From assembly GCF_036894955.1 (NCBI RefSeq), contig NZ_CP145905.1, forward strand, positions 5,181,001 through 5,245,000: a stretch of DNA of 64,000 bases, given 5' to 3'. The first letter of the stretch is position 1, and each line of letters opens with the position of its first letter. The notes beneath the pieces are model-generated. The model had not been told where the DNA came from. It worked only from the letters and a program-made list of their open reading frames with translations, and ran no database searches. A program made the translations under genes and the position numbers. Below are positions 26,228-34,957 of this stretch, piece by piece. This stretch comes from Paenibacillus sp. KS-LC4 (GTDB lineage Bacteria; Bacillota; Bacilli; Paenibacillales; Paenibacillaceae).

Positions 26228-27373
26228 CTATCTCGCCTTCCCTTTTGTTTCGACCGTAACAAGGCAAATATCATCCTGCTGGCTTACCTGCCCCAGGCCC
26301 TCGAATAGATTCAGCACATGATCCTCAAGCTGTTCCCCATTTCCACCCAGCCTTGCTTGCAGCTGCTGGACATCATCCTCTTGTCCTTTGGCGATCTGAT
26401 CGAGCAGGCCGTCGGTATAGAGCACGATTTTCACCTGATTGCGATAAGCAATCGTACCTTTCTTCACTTCAATGTTATCAAAAAATCCTAACGCGCAGCA
26501 GCCTTCCGTCAGCAGCTGCGGCTTTTGATCCACAAAAGCGATACCGGCGGGATGCCCCGCATTGACATATTCAATCGTCTGCTCGCTTGTGTCCAGCACA
26601 TAATAAATAGCGGTAAAATAATAGTTCATTAGTTGATTAGAGCCCTGCAGCTGCATCATTCTCCGGTTCAGCTCAAGCACGACGAGCTCAGGATCGGAAA
26701 TGCTCTTAATCGTATCCTGCAACGCCGAATAAATATACATACATACGAGCGAGGAAGAAATGCCATGGCCCATCATATCAAGCAAAATAACGCCATATTT
26801 TCCGCCGCCTAAGCAGTACCAGGCATAAAAGTCGCCTGCTAGCTCAGATGATGGGCGATAAATCGCATCTATTTTGACCCGATCATTGTCTATCGGATCG
26901 CTAAGTATGCTGCGCTGCACCTGCTTCGCCAAATTCAGCTCGAAGGAAATACGCTGATCGCGCTCCCTATGCCAATCCTTTTCATATTTAAGACGAAGCG
27001 CTGAGCGAATGCGAGCAAGCAGCTCGACTTTATTGATCGGCTTCATGACATAATCAATCGCTCCCGCGTCCAGCGCTTCCGCCAGCTTATTCGAATCCCC
27101 AAGCGCCGTAACAAAAATAACAGGTATATCGCGGTAGCGCTCGCTCTCCTGAATGCGCCTGCACGCTTCAATGCCATCAATGCCCGGCATCATTAAATCC
27201 ATTAGAATGAGAGAAACCGGCGGTTCCGTCGCATTCGGCTCATCTAGCTCCAAAATATCAAACAGCTCCATCGCTGAGGAGGCTGTTGCTAATTTCGTAT
27301 ATCCGGCTTTTTGCAAAATCTTCTCTATAATGAGCAAATTCGTAGCGTTGTCGTCCACAATTGCAATTCGCAT
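26228..27373 (-). CDS. rsbY: Response regulator-PP2C phosphatase, RsbY-like
   Basis: 381 aa. An N-terminal receiver (1-125; LILMDLMMPGIDG with Asp59) is joined to a SpoIIE/RsbU-type PP2C domain (about 160-375) with AGDFYAWYCLGGGKYGVILLD in two neighbouring stretches, DMMGHGISSSLVCM and VLYTDGLLDQ. In the B. cereus scheme RsbK phosphorylates RsbY, which dephosphorylates RsbV-P and activates SigB. The ATG has AAAGGAGCGCG upstream. TTGACA at about 27413-27418 may be its -35, though no good -10 follows. Confidence 0.9.
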   Translation of the reverse strand: MRIAIVDDNATNLLIIEKILQKAGYTKLATASSAMELFDILELDEPNATEPPVSLILMDLMMPGIDGIEACRRIQESERYRDIPVIFVTALGDSNKLAEALDAGAIDYVMKPINKVELLARIRSALRLKYEKDWHRERDQRISFELNLAKQVQRSILSDPIDNDRVKIDAIYRPSSELAGDFYAWYCLGGGKYGVILLDMMGHGISSSLVCMYIYSALQDTIKSISDPELVVLELNRRMMQLQGSNQLMNYYFTAIYYVLDTSEQTIEYVNAGHPAGIAFVDQKPQLLTEGCCALGFFDNIEVKKGTIAYRNQVKIVLYTDGLLDQIAKGQEDDVQQLQARLGGNGEQLEDHVLNLFEGLGQVSQQDDICLVTVETKGKAR

Positions 27374-27526
27374 ATGTTCGCGCTCCTTTCATAGCTACAA
27401 GTTAATCAACCTTTTTTGTCAAAGTGAAACGCTCTAGTAGTTATATCATATACGATTACGCCTTTCCAATCCTATAAATAATGCTCCTTCCATAAGCGAG
27501 TTTCATTCCAATTCATTTTAACCCTT

Positions 27527-27551
27527 GTTTCAAAATTTGCTAGGCGGGTTA
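27527..27551 (+). promoter_or_regulatory. SigB-type promoter of the ytxH-like gene
   Basis: GTTTCA (27527-27532), 13-nt spacer, GGGTTA (27546-27551), matching GTTTAA-N12-14-GGGTAT well. The downstream gene belongs to a known SigB-regulated family. Confidence 0.65.
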
Positions 27552-27597
27552 CTTAATGACATGAGAGACGATAATCAGACAAGAGGAGAGGATTAAC

Positions 27598-27975
27598 ATG
27601 TCAAACCCTGTAAACGAAGCAAAATCAAACGGACTGCTCGCAGGAATTTTAATTGGAGGTGCGCTCGGTGCTTTGTCAGCCCTGCTGCTTGCTCCTAAAT
27701 CAGGCTCTGAGCTGCGAAAATCTCTTTCCAATACATGCTCGGATTTAACACAAAAAACAGGTCGCCTAGCTTCCAACATTAGCGAGAAAACGAGCGAGCT
27801 TGTTTCAACTATCGGCCATAAAACGCAAAACCTTGCCACCACCGTTCGCGATGAAGCCTCCGATATAGCCGACCACGCGAAGGAAAGCACCGAGCATGTC
27901 ATCAACACTGTTACTGAAAAAGCCGAAGAAGCGAAGGAAAGCATTAAGGCTCAGCTTGAGTCCCCTCGCGTTTAA
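27598..27975 (+). CDS. YtxH-family general stress protein
   Basis: 125 aa. A Gly/Ala-rich membrane helix (NGLLAGILIGGALGALSALLLAPKSGSELRK region, about 11-38) with the LLAPKSG turn is the YtxH signature. An amphipathic, charged helical tail rich in Lys/Glu/Thr follows. In B. subtilis ytxH is controlled by SigB. The ATG follows AAGAGGAGAGGATTAAC. It is divergent from rsbY and preceded by a SigB-type promoter. Confidence 0.88.
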   Translation: MSNPVNEAKSNGLLAGILIGGALGALSALLLAPKSGSELRKSLSNTCSDLTQKTGRLASNISEKTSELVSTIGHKTQNLATTVRDEASDIADHAKESTEHVINTVTEKAEEAKESIKAQLESPRV

Positions 27976-28009
27976 GTCTCAAACGGCTACTATTCCCTAA
28001 CATAAAATA

Positions 28010-28066
28010 AACGAAAAAAAGGAGGCCGCCTTGCAAGTAGCGAAAAACTACTTTCAAGGCGGCCTC
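28010..28066 (-). terminator. Strong hairpin terminator between convergent genes
   Basis: GAGGCCGCCTTGCAAGTAG (28022-28040) pairs with CTACTTTCAAGGCGGCCTC (28048-28066), one mismatch. The A-run before it gives a TTTTTTT tail on the minus strand, so it mainly stops the Crp/Fnr gene. Confidence 0.8.
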
Positions 28067-28248
28067 TCGCAAGGCATTATGCTTGCTTAATGGAGAGGGC
28101 GCTTCGGCTAGAAGCGCATTATGAATAGGTAATGAATAAATGGGAGGATGACGTCACGTCATTATTATTATCTTCTTCTTTTAAATCATAACAACTTTTC
28201 CCGCAAAAAAATGTAATCCAAATTACATTTTCGCAAAAATAATGGCAA

Positions 28249-28962
28249 TCAGCCTTCTTGAGCGATAGCCTCCTCATCCATAAGCCTGCCATCCTGGTGA
28301 ATTCCGCCGATAACCTGCAACTGCTCTTTGTTCAAGATGCTGATCTTTTTGCTCACAATACGTATATAACCTTCATTTTGCATTTCAAGCAGCACCTTGG
28401 TCACCGTCTCCCGCACCGTTCCCGTCATATCGGCAATTTGCTGATGCGTCAGCTTCAGACCGATCGTCGTTCCGTGCTTATCCGCCAGCCGCAGCAGGAG
28501 CCGCGATATCCGCGTACGAGCATTTGTAATTGTCAGGTCGGTAATCAGCTCATTCGCCTTACGCAAACGCTCCAGCGTAATGCCCAAAATATGAATAAGA
28601 ATGCCCGGATTTTCCTTCAACAGGGTGAAAAACTGCTCGCGCTTCAATACATATAGCTTGCTTTTCTCCAATACTTTCGCTGACGCAGAACGGAGCTTCG
28701 TACGATCAATCAAAGCCATCTCGCCAAAATAGTCCCCTTCATGGAAAATAGCAAGTATAACCTCGCGATTGTCCTCATGCCGGTAAATTTGTACAGCTCC
28801 AGCTTTAATCATATACAGCTCATCGCCTTCATCCTGCTCCCAGAACAGCTGGGTGCCCTTTGCAAAGGTTTTTGTCACGAACAACGGAGCGATTGCCGCC
28901 AGCTCCAAATCATTCAAATGCTCAAAAAAGGGAAAGTTACGCAAAAATGTAACATCTGACAT
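28249..28962 (-). CDS. Crp/Fnr-family transcriptional regulator
   Basis: 237 aa from the ATG at 28962 (GTAGGAGGAGATTG upstream). A cyclic-nucleotide-binding-type beta barrel (about 10-120; EGDYFGEMALID) is followed by the dimer helix (ILGITLERLRKANELI) and a winged helix with LTHQQIADMTGTVRETVTKVL. No N-terminal cysteine cluster is present, so it is not an oxygen-sensing FNR with an iron-sulfur centre. The effector is unknown. It sits between the stress module and a sugar ABC transporter, which it could regulate. Confidence 0.88.
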   Translation of the reverse strand: MSDVTFLRNFPFFEHLNDLELAAIAPLFVTKTFAKGTQLFWEQDEGDELYMIKAGAVQIYRHEDNREVILAIFHEGDYFGEMALIDRTKLRSASAKVLEKSKLYVLKREQFFTLLKENPGILIHILGITLERLRKANELITDLTITNARTRISRLLLRLADKHGTTIGLKLTHQQIADMTGTVRETVTKVLLEMQNEGYIRIVSKKISILNKEQLQVIGGIHQDGRLMDEEAIAQEG

Positions 28963-29046
28963 CCTCAATCTCCTCCTACCCTGCTATTGTACCCAATCTG
29001 TTGGGCATCCGCACGGGTTTCTTGAAGGTGAAGCGCCCTTAGATGC

Positions 29047-30141
29047 CTAGCCTTTCACCGAGCCGCCCAATAAGCCGCGGACGAAATATTTTTGCAGGGC
29101 GAAAAATACAGTTAGCGGCATCAGCATAGAGACGAACGCAGCTGCTGTCAGCAGATGCCAATCGCTGCCTCTTGACCCTACCATTGCGGCAATCCGCATC
29201 GACATGACCTGTACATCCGGCTGGCTGCCGATAAACACCAAGGATACTAAATAATCGTTCCATACCCATAAAAATTGGAAAATACCGATGGAGGCAATCG
29301 CTGGAACCGACAACGGCAAAATAAGCCTTGTGAAAATCGTAAAGTTCGACGCGCCATCCATAAATGCCGATTCGAACAAGTCCTTAGGCAGCTGGCTGAT
29401 GAACGTATACATAAAATAGATCGTCAGCGGCAGGCCGAAGCCGGTATGCGCAATCCAGATGCCGAGGTAGCTGCCGTTCAAACCAAGTGCGGTATAATCC
29501 TTCAAAATCGGGATGAGCGCAACCTGGAGCGGCACAACCAGCATCATAATGACCGCGACGAACATGGATCGACGCAGCGGAAACCGCAGCCAAGCAAATG
29601 CATAAGCGGCGAAGGTCGCGATCAGGATTGGAATAATCGTCGCTGGAATCGTCACAACTAGCGTATTGAGAAATGCTTTGGAGAGGCCTTCTCCCTTCTG
29701 CGCTCTTACCGTGCCGTCTGACTGCATAATTTCAAAGGTTTTGCCTGTCAGTACGCCATTATAGTTATCCAGCGTAAAATTCGAGTTCACCTTCCAGTCC
29801 GGCTGCTGCACCTGAATCGTGCGCGCCCGGCGATTTTCCCAGATGAGTCTGCTGCCATCCTGCGCGGTGACGCCAATACGCAGCTGATCATCGTCAAACA
29901 CCTCGCCATTAACCTCAATCGGCTGCCGTAAATCGGTTTCCTTCGGCAGCGTAATCGTCGATTGCGTAACATAATCGCGGTGTGGGAATACCGTCCACCA
30001 GCCCGTCTGCAAAATATCAACCGCAGGCCGGAAGGAGGAGACCAAGAGGCCTGCCGTCGGAATGAGCCAGATGAGGCAAATAAAAGCGAGTATGACGTTG
30101 ACGATGGTTTTCGACATCGTCTTTTTCCTTGTTCGCTTCAT
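29047..30141 (-). CDS. Sugar ABC transporter permease, MalG/AglG type
   Basis: 364 aa, six membrane helices. After TM1 there is an extracytoplasmic insert of about 100 residues (from about 40 to 140), a feature of the alpha-glucoside permease AglG and not of ordinary MalG. The EAA loop for ATPase contact is ESAFMDGASNFTIFTRLILP. It overlaps the upstream permease gene by one base, with CAGGGGGGATTCTG as ribosome site. It should form the channel with the MalF-like partner for alpha-glucosides or similar sugars. Confidence 0.88.
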   Translation of the reverse strand: MKRTRKKTMSKTIVNVILAFICLIWLIPTAGLLVSSFRPAVDILQTGWWTVFPHRDYVTQSTITLPKETDLRQPIEVNGEVFDDDQLRIGVTAQDGSRLIWENRRARTIQVQQPDWKVNSNFTLDNYNGVLTGKTFEIMQSDGTVRAQKGEGLSKAFLNTLVVTIPATIIPILIATFAAYAFAWLRFPLRRSMFVAVIMMLVVPLQVALIPILKDYTALGLNGSYLGIWIAHTGFGLPLTIYFMYTFISQLPKDLFESAFMDGASNFTIFTRLILPLSVPAIASIGIFQFLWVWNDYLVSLVFIGSQPDVQVMSMRIAAMVGSRGSDWHLLTAAAFVSMLMPLTVFFALQKYFVRGLLGGSVKG

Positions 30142-31223
30142 CAGAATCCCCCCTGTTTCCGGAACTGCCGCAAATTAATAATGATGACGGGAATGACAGC
30201 GATGAGCAGCACAATTGCCAGCGTTGCGCCGTAGCCGGCATTGCGATACATGAAAAACTGACGGTAAAACTGCGTCGCCACCACCTCGGTATCGTATTGC
30301 CCTCCCGTCATGACCATGACGACATCGAAAATCTTGAGCGTAAAGACAACAATTGTCGTTGATACGGACAAAATCGTCCCCGAAATCGCCGGTATAATGA
30401 TGCTGCGAAAAATACGAATTTCCCCTGCGCCGTCAATACGCGCCGCCTCAAGCATATCCTCCGGCACGCCCTTGAGCGCCGCCGAGAACAGTACCATCGC
30501 AAATCCCGTCTGCATCCAAATCAGTATGGCGACCAGGAAGAGATTGTTCCAGGGCTGAAGCATGCTGGTAAATGCCTGCGCTTCCCCTCCGAAGGCTACC
30601 ACGATCGCATTGAGCAGACCAATCTGCTCATCTCCCGGCTTGTAGAAATAAATAAACTTCCAAATAACCCCGGCAGCCACGAAGGAAATCGCCATCGGCA
30701 TGAAGATTATGCCCTTCGCCAGCTTCTCGAAGCTGCTGCGATCAGCGAGCACGGCAATGAGCAAACCTAAGATGATGCAGGCAGTAGCGCCAAAAGCGAC
30801 CCATATCAAATTGTTGCGCAGCGCGGTAAGCAGCAAGCGGTTCGTGAAAATGGCGGCATAATTGGAAAGCCCCACAAACTTCTCCGTACCCGCATCCATA
30901 AGACTCATATATAAGGTGCGCAGCGTCGGGATAAGCAGCAGCCAGCCGAGCAGCAACGCAGCAGGTCCTACGAAAATAAAGGGCTGGATGCGTCGCTTCC
31001 AGATGTCCGAATATTGCTCCACTGCCCAGTTAAACGACCAATAAATCGAATAAACGCCCAGCACTCCCCAAATGATAGCAAGCAAAGCATATAAGACAGA
31101 TGGCAAATTCGTATCGCGCAGGAATAAGTAAATGCCTGAATGTATAATCGCATTTACGAGCACGACAGCCAGAGTAACGGCAACGTTTCGCGACTTGCTC
31201 GTTTTTGGCGTGGAAGCTAGCAT
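30141..31223 (-). CDS. Sugar ABC transporter permease, MalF/AglF type
   Basis: 360 aa. Two extra N-terminal helices (about 13-62) precede a standard six-helix MalF-like core. The EAA motif is EAARIDGAGEIRIFRSIIIP. GPAALLLGWLLLIPTLRTLY is the usual first core helix. Ribosome site AAGGAGGGGCTGGGCC. It is the middle gene of the binding-protein/permease/permease operon. No ATPase gene is present, so a shared MsmX-type ATPase is expected to power it. Confidence 0.88.
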   Translation of the reverse strand: MLASTPKTSKSRNVAVTLAVVLVNAIIHSGIYLFLRDTNLPSVLYALLAIIWGVLGVYSIYWSFNWAVEQYSDIWKRRIQPFIFVGPAALLLGWLLLIPTLRTLYMSLMDAGTEKFVGLSNYAAIFTNRLLLTALRNNLIWVAFGATACIILGLLIAVLADRSSFEKLAKGIIFMPMAISFVAAGVIWKFIYFYKPGDEQIGLLNAIVVAFGGEAQAFTSMLQPWNNLFLVAILIWMQTGFAMVLFSAALKGVPEDMLEAARIDGAGEIRIFRSIIIPAISGTILSVSTTIVVFTLKIFDVVMVMTGGQYDTEVVATQFYRQFFMYRNAGYGATLAIVLLIAVIPVIIINLRQFRKQGGF

Positions 31224-31249
31224 GGCCCAGCCCCTCCTTCAATTAAGAT

Positions 31250-32671
31250 TTAATTATTAAAGCCAGACTGAATTTCTTTAAGCGCGCCGTCCAAATCAAC
31301 GGTTCCGCTAATATAGTCCGTCGTTCCTTTCCAGAACGTGCCTGCTCCTACCGAACCAGGCATGAGATCAGATCCATCAAAGCGCAGCGTCGAGGCGTTT
31401 TTCACGAGCTCGCCCATTCTGCGCTCGACATCTGTCGGATACCAATCCAGGCTTGCATCATTCATTGGCGCGATTATGCCACCCGACTGCACCCAGGTCT
31501 TAATAGATTCGCCTGTCGTGAAAAACTCCATAACGGCGCGCACTTCCGGACGGTCGTTATGCATCGCATACAAATCACCTGCAACAAGCACGGGGTCACC
31601 ATAAGCCTCATCAATCGACGGCAAGTAGAACCAGTCATAATCTTCACCCGATTTCAACCCTTCAGGGAAAAAGCTTGTAATAAAGCTGGCTTGGCGATGC
31701 AGCCATGCTTTAGGCGGATGATCAAACATCGGTGTAACCGAATCCCCGAATGCAGTCGTTACGATCGACTTGCGCCCACCGTAAACATAGTCGTCGTTCA
31801 GCCAAATTTGCGACAGCTTCTCGAATGCATTTTTAACAATAGGATCTGTAAATGGCAGCTCGCCTTTTACCCACTTATCATAGTTTTCCGGTGTTGTCGT
31901 GCGCAGCATGATGTCTTCAATCCAGTCGGTTGCGGGCCACCCGGTTGCCGCTCCGCTTTCGATGCCAATTGCCCATGCCGGATCGCCGTCAGCGGCAATT
32001 TGCTCCGTGAGCGCCAGCAGCTCATCCCAAGTGTTAGGTACGGTATAACCCGCATCATCAAATTCTTTCTTTGGATACCAGACGAGGCTTTTCACGCTGC
32101 TGCGATTCCATACGCCGGCCATTATAGGTCCACTCGGCCCTTCCATCGTCGCCATATCCAGCCAGCTTTGATTGTAGTTGCTCTTTAGCTTATCGGTATC
32201 CAAAAATTGCGACACATCGATAACCTTGCCCGATTTCACGAAATTAGCAAGCAGGCCTGGCTGTGGGAAGTCGGAAATATCCGGCGCATTGCCGCCGTCG
32301 ATTCGAATGGAAATGGTCGCCTCGAATTCCTTTGAGCCTTCATATTGAATATCAATGCCCGTTTGCTCCTCAAACGCCTTAATGCTCTCCTCGAATTTCA
32401 CTTGGTCCACATCAACGAATGGACCAAACATAGATACCTTCGTTCCTTTGTAGTTGCCGGCAAGCGCCTGCTCCAGCGGCGAACCGTCCGCGTTTCCTTC
32501 CGGCTCCTTCGTAGCCTCCGCACTAGCCTCCGGTGTAGCTGTTGCTGCCGCTCCCTCGCTTGGAGTGCTATTGCTGCCGCCGCTTCCGCTGCTGCAAGCA
32601 GCTACGAGCAGCGCCATAATTAGAACCATGCTCAGCATGAGCGTGTGACCAAACTTAAATGGCTTTTTCAA
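31250..32671 (-). CDS. ABC transporter solute-binding lipoprotein, AglE-like
   Basis: About 473 aa. The lipoprotein signal (MALLVAACSSGSGG) is clear. The start is uncertain: a TTG at 32671 has AAGGGG nine bases upstream, while ATG codons at 32695 and 32680 lack a spaced ribosome site. The mature part opens with TKVSMFGPFVDVDQVKFEES, then DIQYEGSKEFEATISIRIDG and SGGIIAPMN, as in alpha-glucoside-binding AglE. It is first in an operon with the two permeases. A cre-like CcpA site lies about 190 bp upstream. Confidence 0.87.
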   Translation of the reverse strand: MKKPFKFGHTLMLSMVLIMALLVAACSSGSGGSNSTPSEGAAATATPEASAEATKEPEGNADGSPLEQALAGNYKGTKVSMFGPFVDVDQVKFEESIKAFEEQTGIDIQYEGSKEFEATISIRIDGGNAPDISDFPQPGLLANFVKSGKVIDVSQFLDTDKLKSNYNQSWLDMATMEGPSGPIMAGVWNRSSVKSLVWYPKKEFDDAGYTVPNTWDELLALTEQIAADGDPAWAIGIESGAATGWPATDWIEDIMLRTTTPENYDKWVKGELPFTDPIVKNAFEKLSQIWLNDDYVYGGRKSIVTTAFGDSVTPMFDHPPKAWLHRQASFITSFFPEGLKSGEDYDWFYLPSIDEAYGDPVLVAGDLYAMHNDRPEVRAVMEFFTTGESIKTWVQSGGIIAPMNDASLDWYPTDVERRMGELVKNASTLRFDGSDLMPGSVGAGTFWKGTTDYISGTVDLDGALKEIQSGFNN

Positions 32672-32863
32672 AAGACCCATCCCCTTATCGTTCATAGTCA
32701 AGTGAATCGAAAGTCATTCTCGTTGATGAACGTTCGCCGCATGATGTACGTTTACAGGTTGTAAGTCGTTCATAGAAGCTATGTTCATAGCGTAATGTTG
32801 CATCACCCCCTTCAAGCTTGAAGCGAAATGAAATTGCAAATAATACCCTTGCTCCGCTTAAAA

Positions 32864-32878
32864 TGAATGCGCTTACAT
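32864..32878 (-). promoter_or_regulatory. cre-like CcpA site upstream of the sugar ABC operon
   Basis: On the minus strand ATGTAAGCGCATTCA fits the cre consensus WTGNAANCGNWNNCW at every fixed position. It lies about 190 bp upstream of the binding-protein gene, next to a possible promoter (TATTAT near 32844), so catabolite repression is likely. Confidence 0.6.
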
Positions 32879-32933
32879 CAAACGTATTCAGCAAATGCAT
32901 CGCAGGTGACAACTACAGCGAACAAACATCAGC

Positions 32934-33977
32934 CTAAGCTTCCTTATGCACAATGCTTTGGAGTCGAGCATGAGGCGCAGGCAGCGTCGATTCTCTGATA
33001 ATTAACTCGTGAGGAAGCCATTCTCTTAGCACGGCAGCTTCTCTTCCTTCGAGCTGCTCATGCATTTTTTCTACAGCTCTCCAGCCAATCGCATACATGG
33101 GCTGGGCAATCGTCGTCAGCTTCGGTATCGTCATCCAAGACATGCGCTGGTTGTCAAAGCCTACAACGGAAACTTGATCGGGAACACGGATTCCACGATC
33201 ATTCAGGCAGGAAATAACGCCCATTGCAAATTCATCGGAGCAAGCAAATACAGCAGTTAGGTGTGGGTGTCGGTCGAATAAGCGAGAGGTGGCTGCATAT
33301 GCTTCTTCAAACCAGTGTGTTGCAAACTCTACGTAGTCTGCACAATGATGGAGGTTGTTTTGTTCGAGAGCCCGGACGAAGCCGTCATGGCGGGTCTGAC
33401 CTGAGATGGGGTCGGGCAGCGTGAAGCAGATGAGGCCAATATGCTGATGCCCTTGTTCGATTAAATAATTGACCGCTTCAAAAGCAGCGGCCTCCTCGTC
33501 AATCTTAACGGATGGAAGTTCGTATTCGAAAGACACGGTTGACACAAGCACGACCGGATAGCCGCAAGCTTGCATCGTTTCGTAATATTGGCTTTGGACA
33601 TAATCGCTGACGAACAATAAGCCGTCGACCTGCTGCTTGTTCAACGTATCCAGATAAGTAATCGTTCGCTCTGGCAACCGGTCCGTATTGCAAATCATCA
33701 AATTGTAGCCAAGCTGCTTAGCCGCATCCTCCATGCCGCGAATAATTTCGCCAAAATAAGCGTTGCGGATGTCGGGAATGAGAACACCAAGCATTTGCGA
33801 CCTTTTGAATATAAGACCTCGGGCCAGCGCATTCGGATGAAAATTCAAGCTTTCAATCGCTTCTAGCACACGCTGTCGCTTATCCCTCGTGACCGATTCC
33901 GGCGCATTCATGACACGGGAAACGGTGCTGATGGATACGTTAGCCATTCTAGCAACGTCACGGATCGTAGGCTTCAT
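32934..33977 (-). CDS. LacI-family transcriptional repressor
   Basis: 347 aa from the ATG at 33977 (AAAGGATGGTTTGGCG upstream); the longer open frame upstream is not coding. The helix-turn-helix TIRDVARMANVSISTVSRVM (3-22) is followed by the hinge HPNALARGL and a periplasmic-binding-protein-like sensor domain (LGVLIPDIRNAYFGEIIRGM ... DQVSVVGFDNQ). It is directly upstream of the sugar ABC operon on the same strand and probably represses it in the absence of sugar. A palindrome in its own promoter suggests autoregulation. Confidence 0.92.
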   Translation of the reverse strand: MKPTIRDVARMANVSISTVSRVMNAPESVTRDKRQRVLEAIESLNFHPNALARGLIFKRSQMLGVLIPDIRNAYFGEIIRGMEDAAKQLGYNLMICNTDRLPERTITYLDTLNKQQVDGLLFVSDYVQSQYYETMQACGYPVVLVSTVSFEYELPSVKIDEEAAAFEAVNYLIEQGHQHIGLICFTLPDPISGQTRHDGFVRALEQNNLHHCADYVEFATHWFEEAYAATSRLFDRHPHLTAVFACSDEFAMGVISCLNDRGIRVPDQVSVVGFDNQRMSWMTIPKLTTIAQPMYAIGWRAVEKMHEQLEGREAAVLREWLPHELIIRESTLPAPHARLQSIVHKEA

Positions 33978-34005
33978 CGCCAAACCATCCTTTATTTTCT
34001 TTTTT

Positions 34006-34021
34006 TTGAAAACCTTTTCAA
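34006..34021 (-). promoter_or_regulatory. Palindromic operator candidate at the lacI-type gene
   Basis: TTGAAAACCTTTTCAA has perfect 7-bp arms around a CC centre, 29-44 bp before the start codon, the right size for a LacI-family operator. I did not find a second full copy before the ABC operon. Confidence 0.5.
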
Positions 34022-34059
34022 CGTCATTATAATGGCTAAAATATCCTTTGGCAACCGTT

Positions 34060-34869
34060 TTATTTGGGGAGCTTCGAAAGCCAAGCGTCGATTGCAGCTG
34101 CCACCTTGTCCGCTTGCTCGGAAGCCGATATCGTCGCATCGTTGTCGCCGGACTGCTTGCCGTATGTACCGAAGCCGCCATGATTGCCGCCCTCGATCGA
34201 CACATATTCGGTCCGCTCCGCAGGCAAATTTTTCTTGGACTGCTCCCAGGTTTCCTTGTTCAGCACAGCATCCAGCGTCCCCGTAATTTGCAGTACTGCC
34301 AGCTTGCTGCCGCTCAAATCAGCGCCGTCATCGGCATATGCGCCCATGAAAAAGATGCCGGCCAGCTTATTCGGATTCTCTGCCGCATATCTCGCAGCAA
34401 ATGCACCGCCAAGCGAATGCCCGCCGATCACATAGCTTTCTTCTGGATGCTCCGCTATGTATTCATCTGCGCGGTTCTGCGCAGTAAGCGCCAAGTTCAA
34501 TGGCATTGACGCCACATAAACGCGATGTCCAGCCTCTGCCAGGCGCCGTGCAAGCGGTGCGTAGCTCTCTGGCTTCACCAGCCCTCCTGGATAAAAAATA
34601 ATATTAGGCAAAAGCAACTCCTTGCCCGCTTCCGGCTCAAAACGGTAACCATGCTTAAGCTCACTTACCTGAACAGAGCCGTCGCTTTTCAGCGCGGTGA
34701 GCGCTTCTTCCAGCGGACTATACGTCTTCGCCTGTATAAATAGGAATAGCGCCAGGATCAGAACTATGACGACAATGGCTGCCCATAACAGCACTCGCTT
34801 CCAAGGAAAACGGCGTCCACGCGAATGACGGGATATCGAGATTGCATTTGAACCATAATCCATTACCAT
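34060..34869 (-). CDS. Membrane-anchored alpha/beta-hydrolase
   Basis: 269 aa from the ATG at 34869 (GAAAGGAGATTTGAA upstream). A basic N-terminus (RHSRGRRFPWKRV) leads into one membrane helix (about 27-46), and the catalytic domain should sit outside. Triad residues fit at Ser152 (IGGHSLGGAFA), Asp200 (GTLDAVLN) and His230 (EGGNHGGFG). The IIFYPGGLV oxyanion region and MPLNLALTAQNRAD are typical of a dienelactone-hydrolase-like family common in Bacillales. Substrate unknown. Confidence 0.82.
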   Translation of the reverse strand: MVMDYGSNAISISRHSRGRRFPWKRVLLWAAIVVIVLILALFLFIQAKTYSPLEEALTALKSDGSVQVSELKHGYRFEPEAGKELLLPNIIFYPGGLVKPESYAPLARRLAEAGHRVYVASMPLNLALTAQNRADEYIAEHPEESYVIGGHSLGGAFAARYAAENPNKLAGIFFMGAYADDGADLSGSKLAVLQITGTLDAVLNKETWEQSKKNLPAERTEYVSIEGGNHGGFGTYGKQSGDNDATISASEQADKVAAAIDAWLSKLPK

Positions 34870-34889
34870 TTCAAATCTCCTTTCCATTC

Positions 34890-34936
34890 AAGCCTAATCG
34901 GATGGCAGCATCCTTTGCCGCCATCCGATTAGGCTT
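34890..34936. terminator. Hairpin terminator between AAA+ and hydrolase genes
   Basis: AAGCCTAATCGGATGGC (34890-34906) pairs with GCCATCCGATTAGGCTT (34920-34936). It follows the AAA+ gene on the minus strand; the U-tail is short. Confidence 0.65.
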
Positions 34937-34957
34937 GTTCGTTTCACTCAAGCACGC

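Noticed and set aside
28148..28162. ATGACGTCACGTCAT, a near-perfect palindrome that might be a regulator site
   Set aside because: It lies downstream of both flanking convergent genes, where an operator would have no obvious promoter.
33978..34205. N-terminal extension of the LacI-type protein by 76 residues
   Set aside because: LacI proteins begin right at the helix-turn-helix; the extension overlaps the hydrolase gene and the operator-like palindrome.
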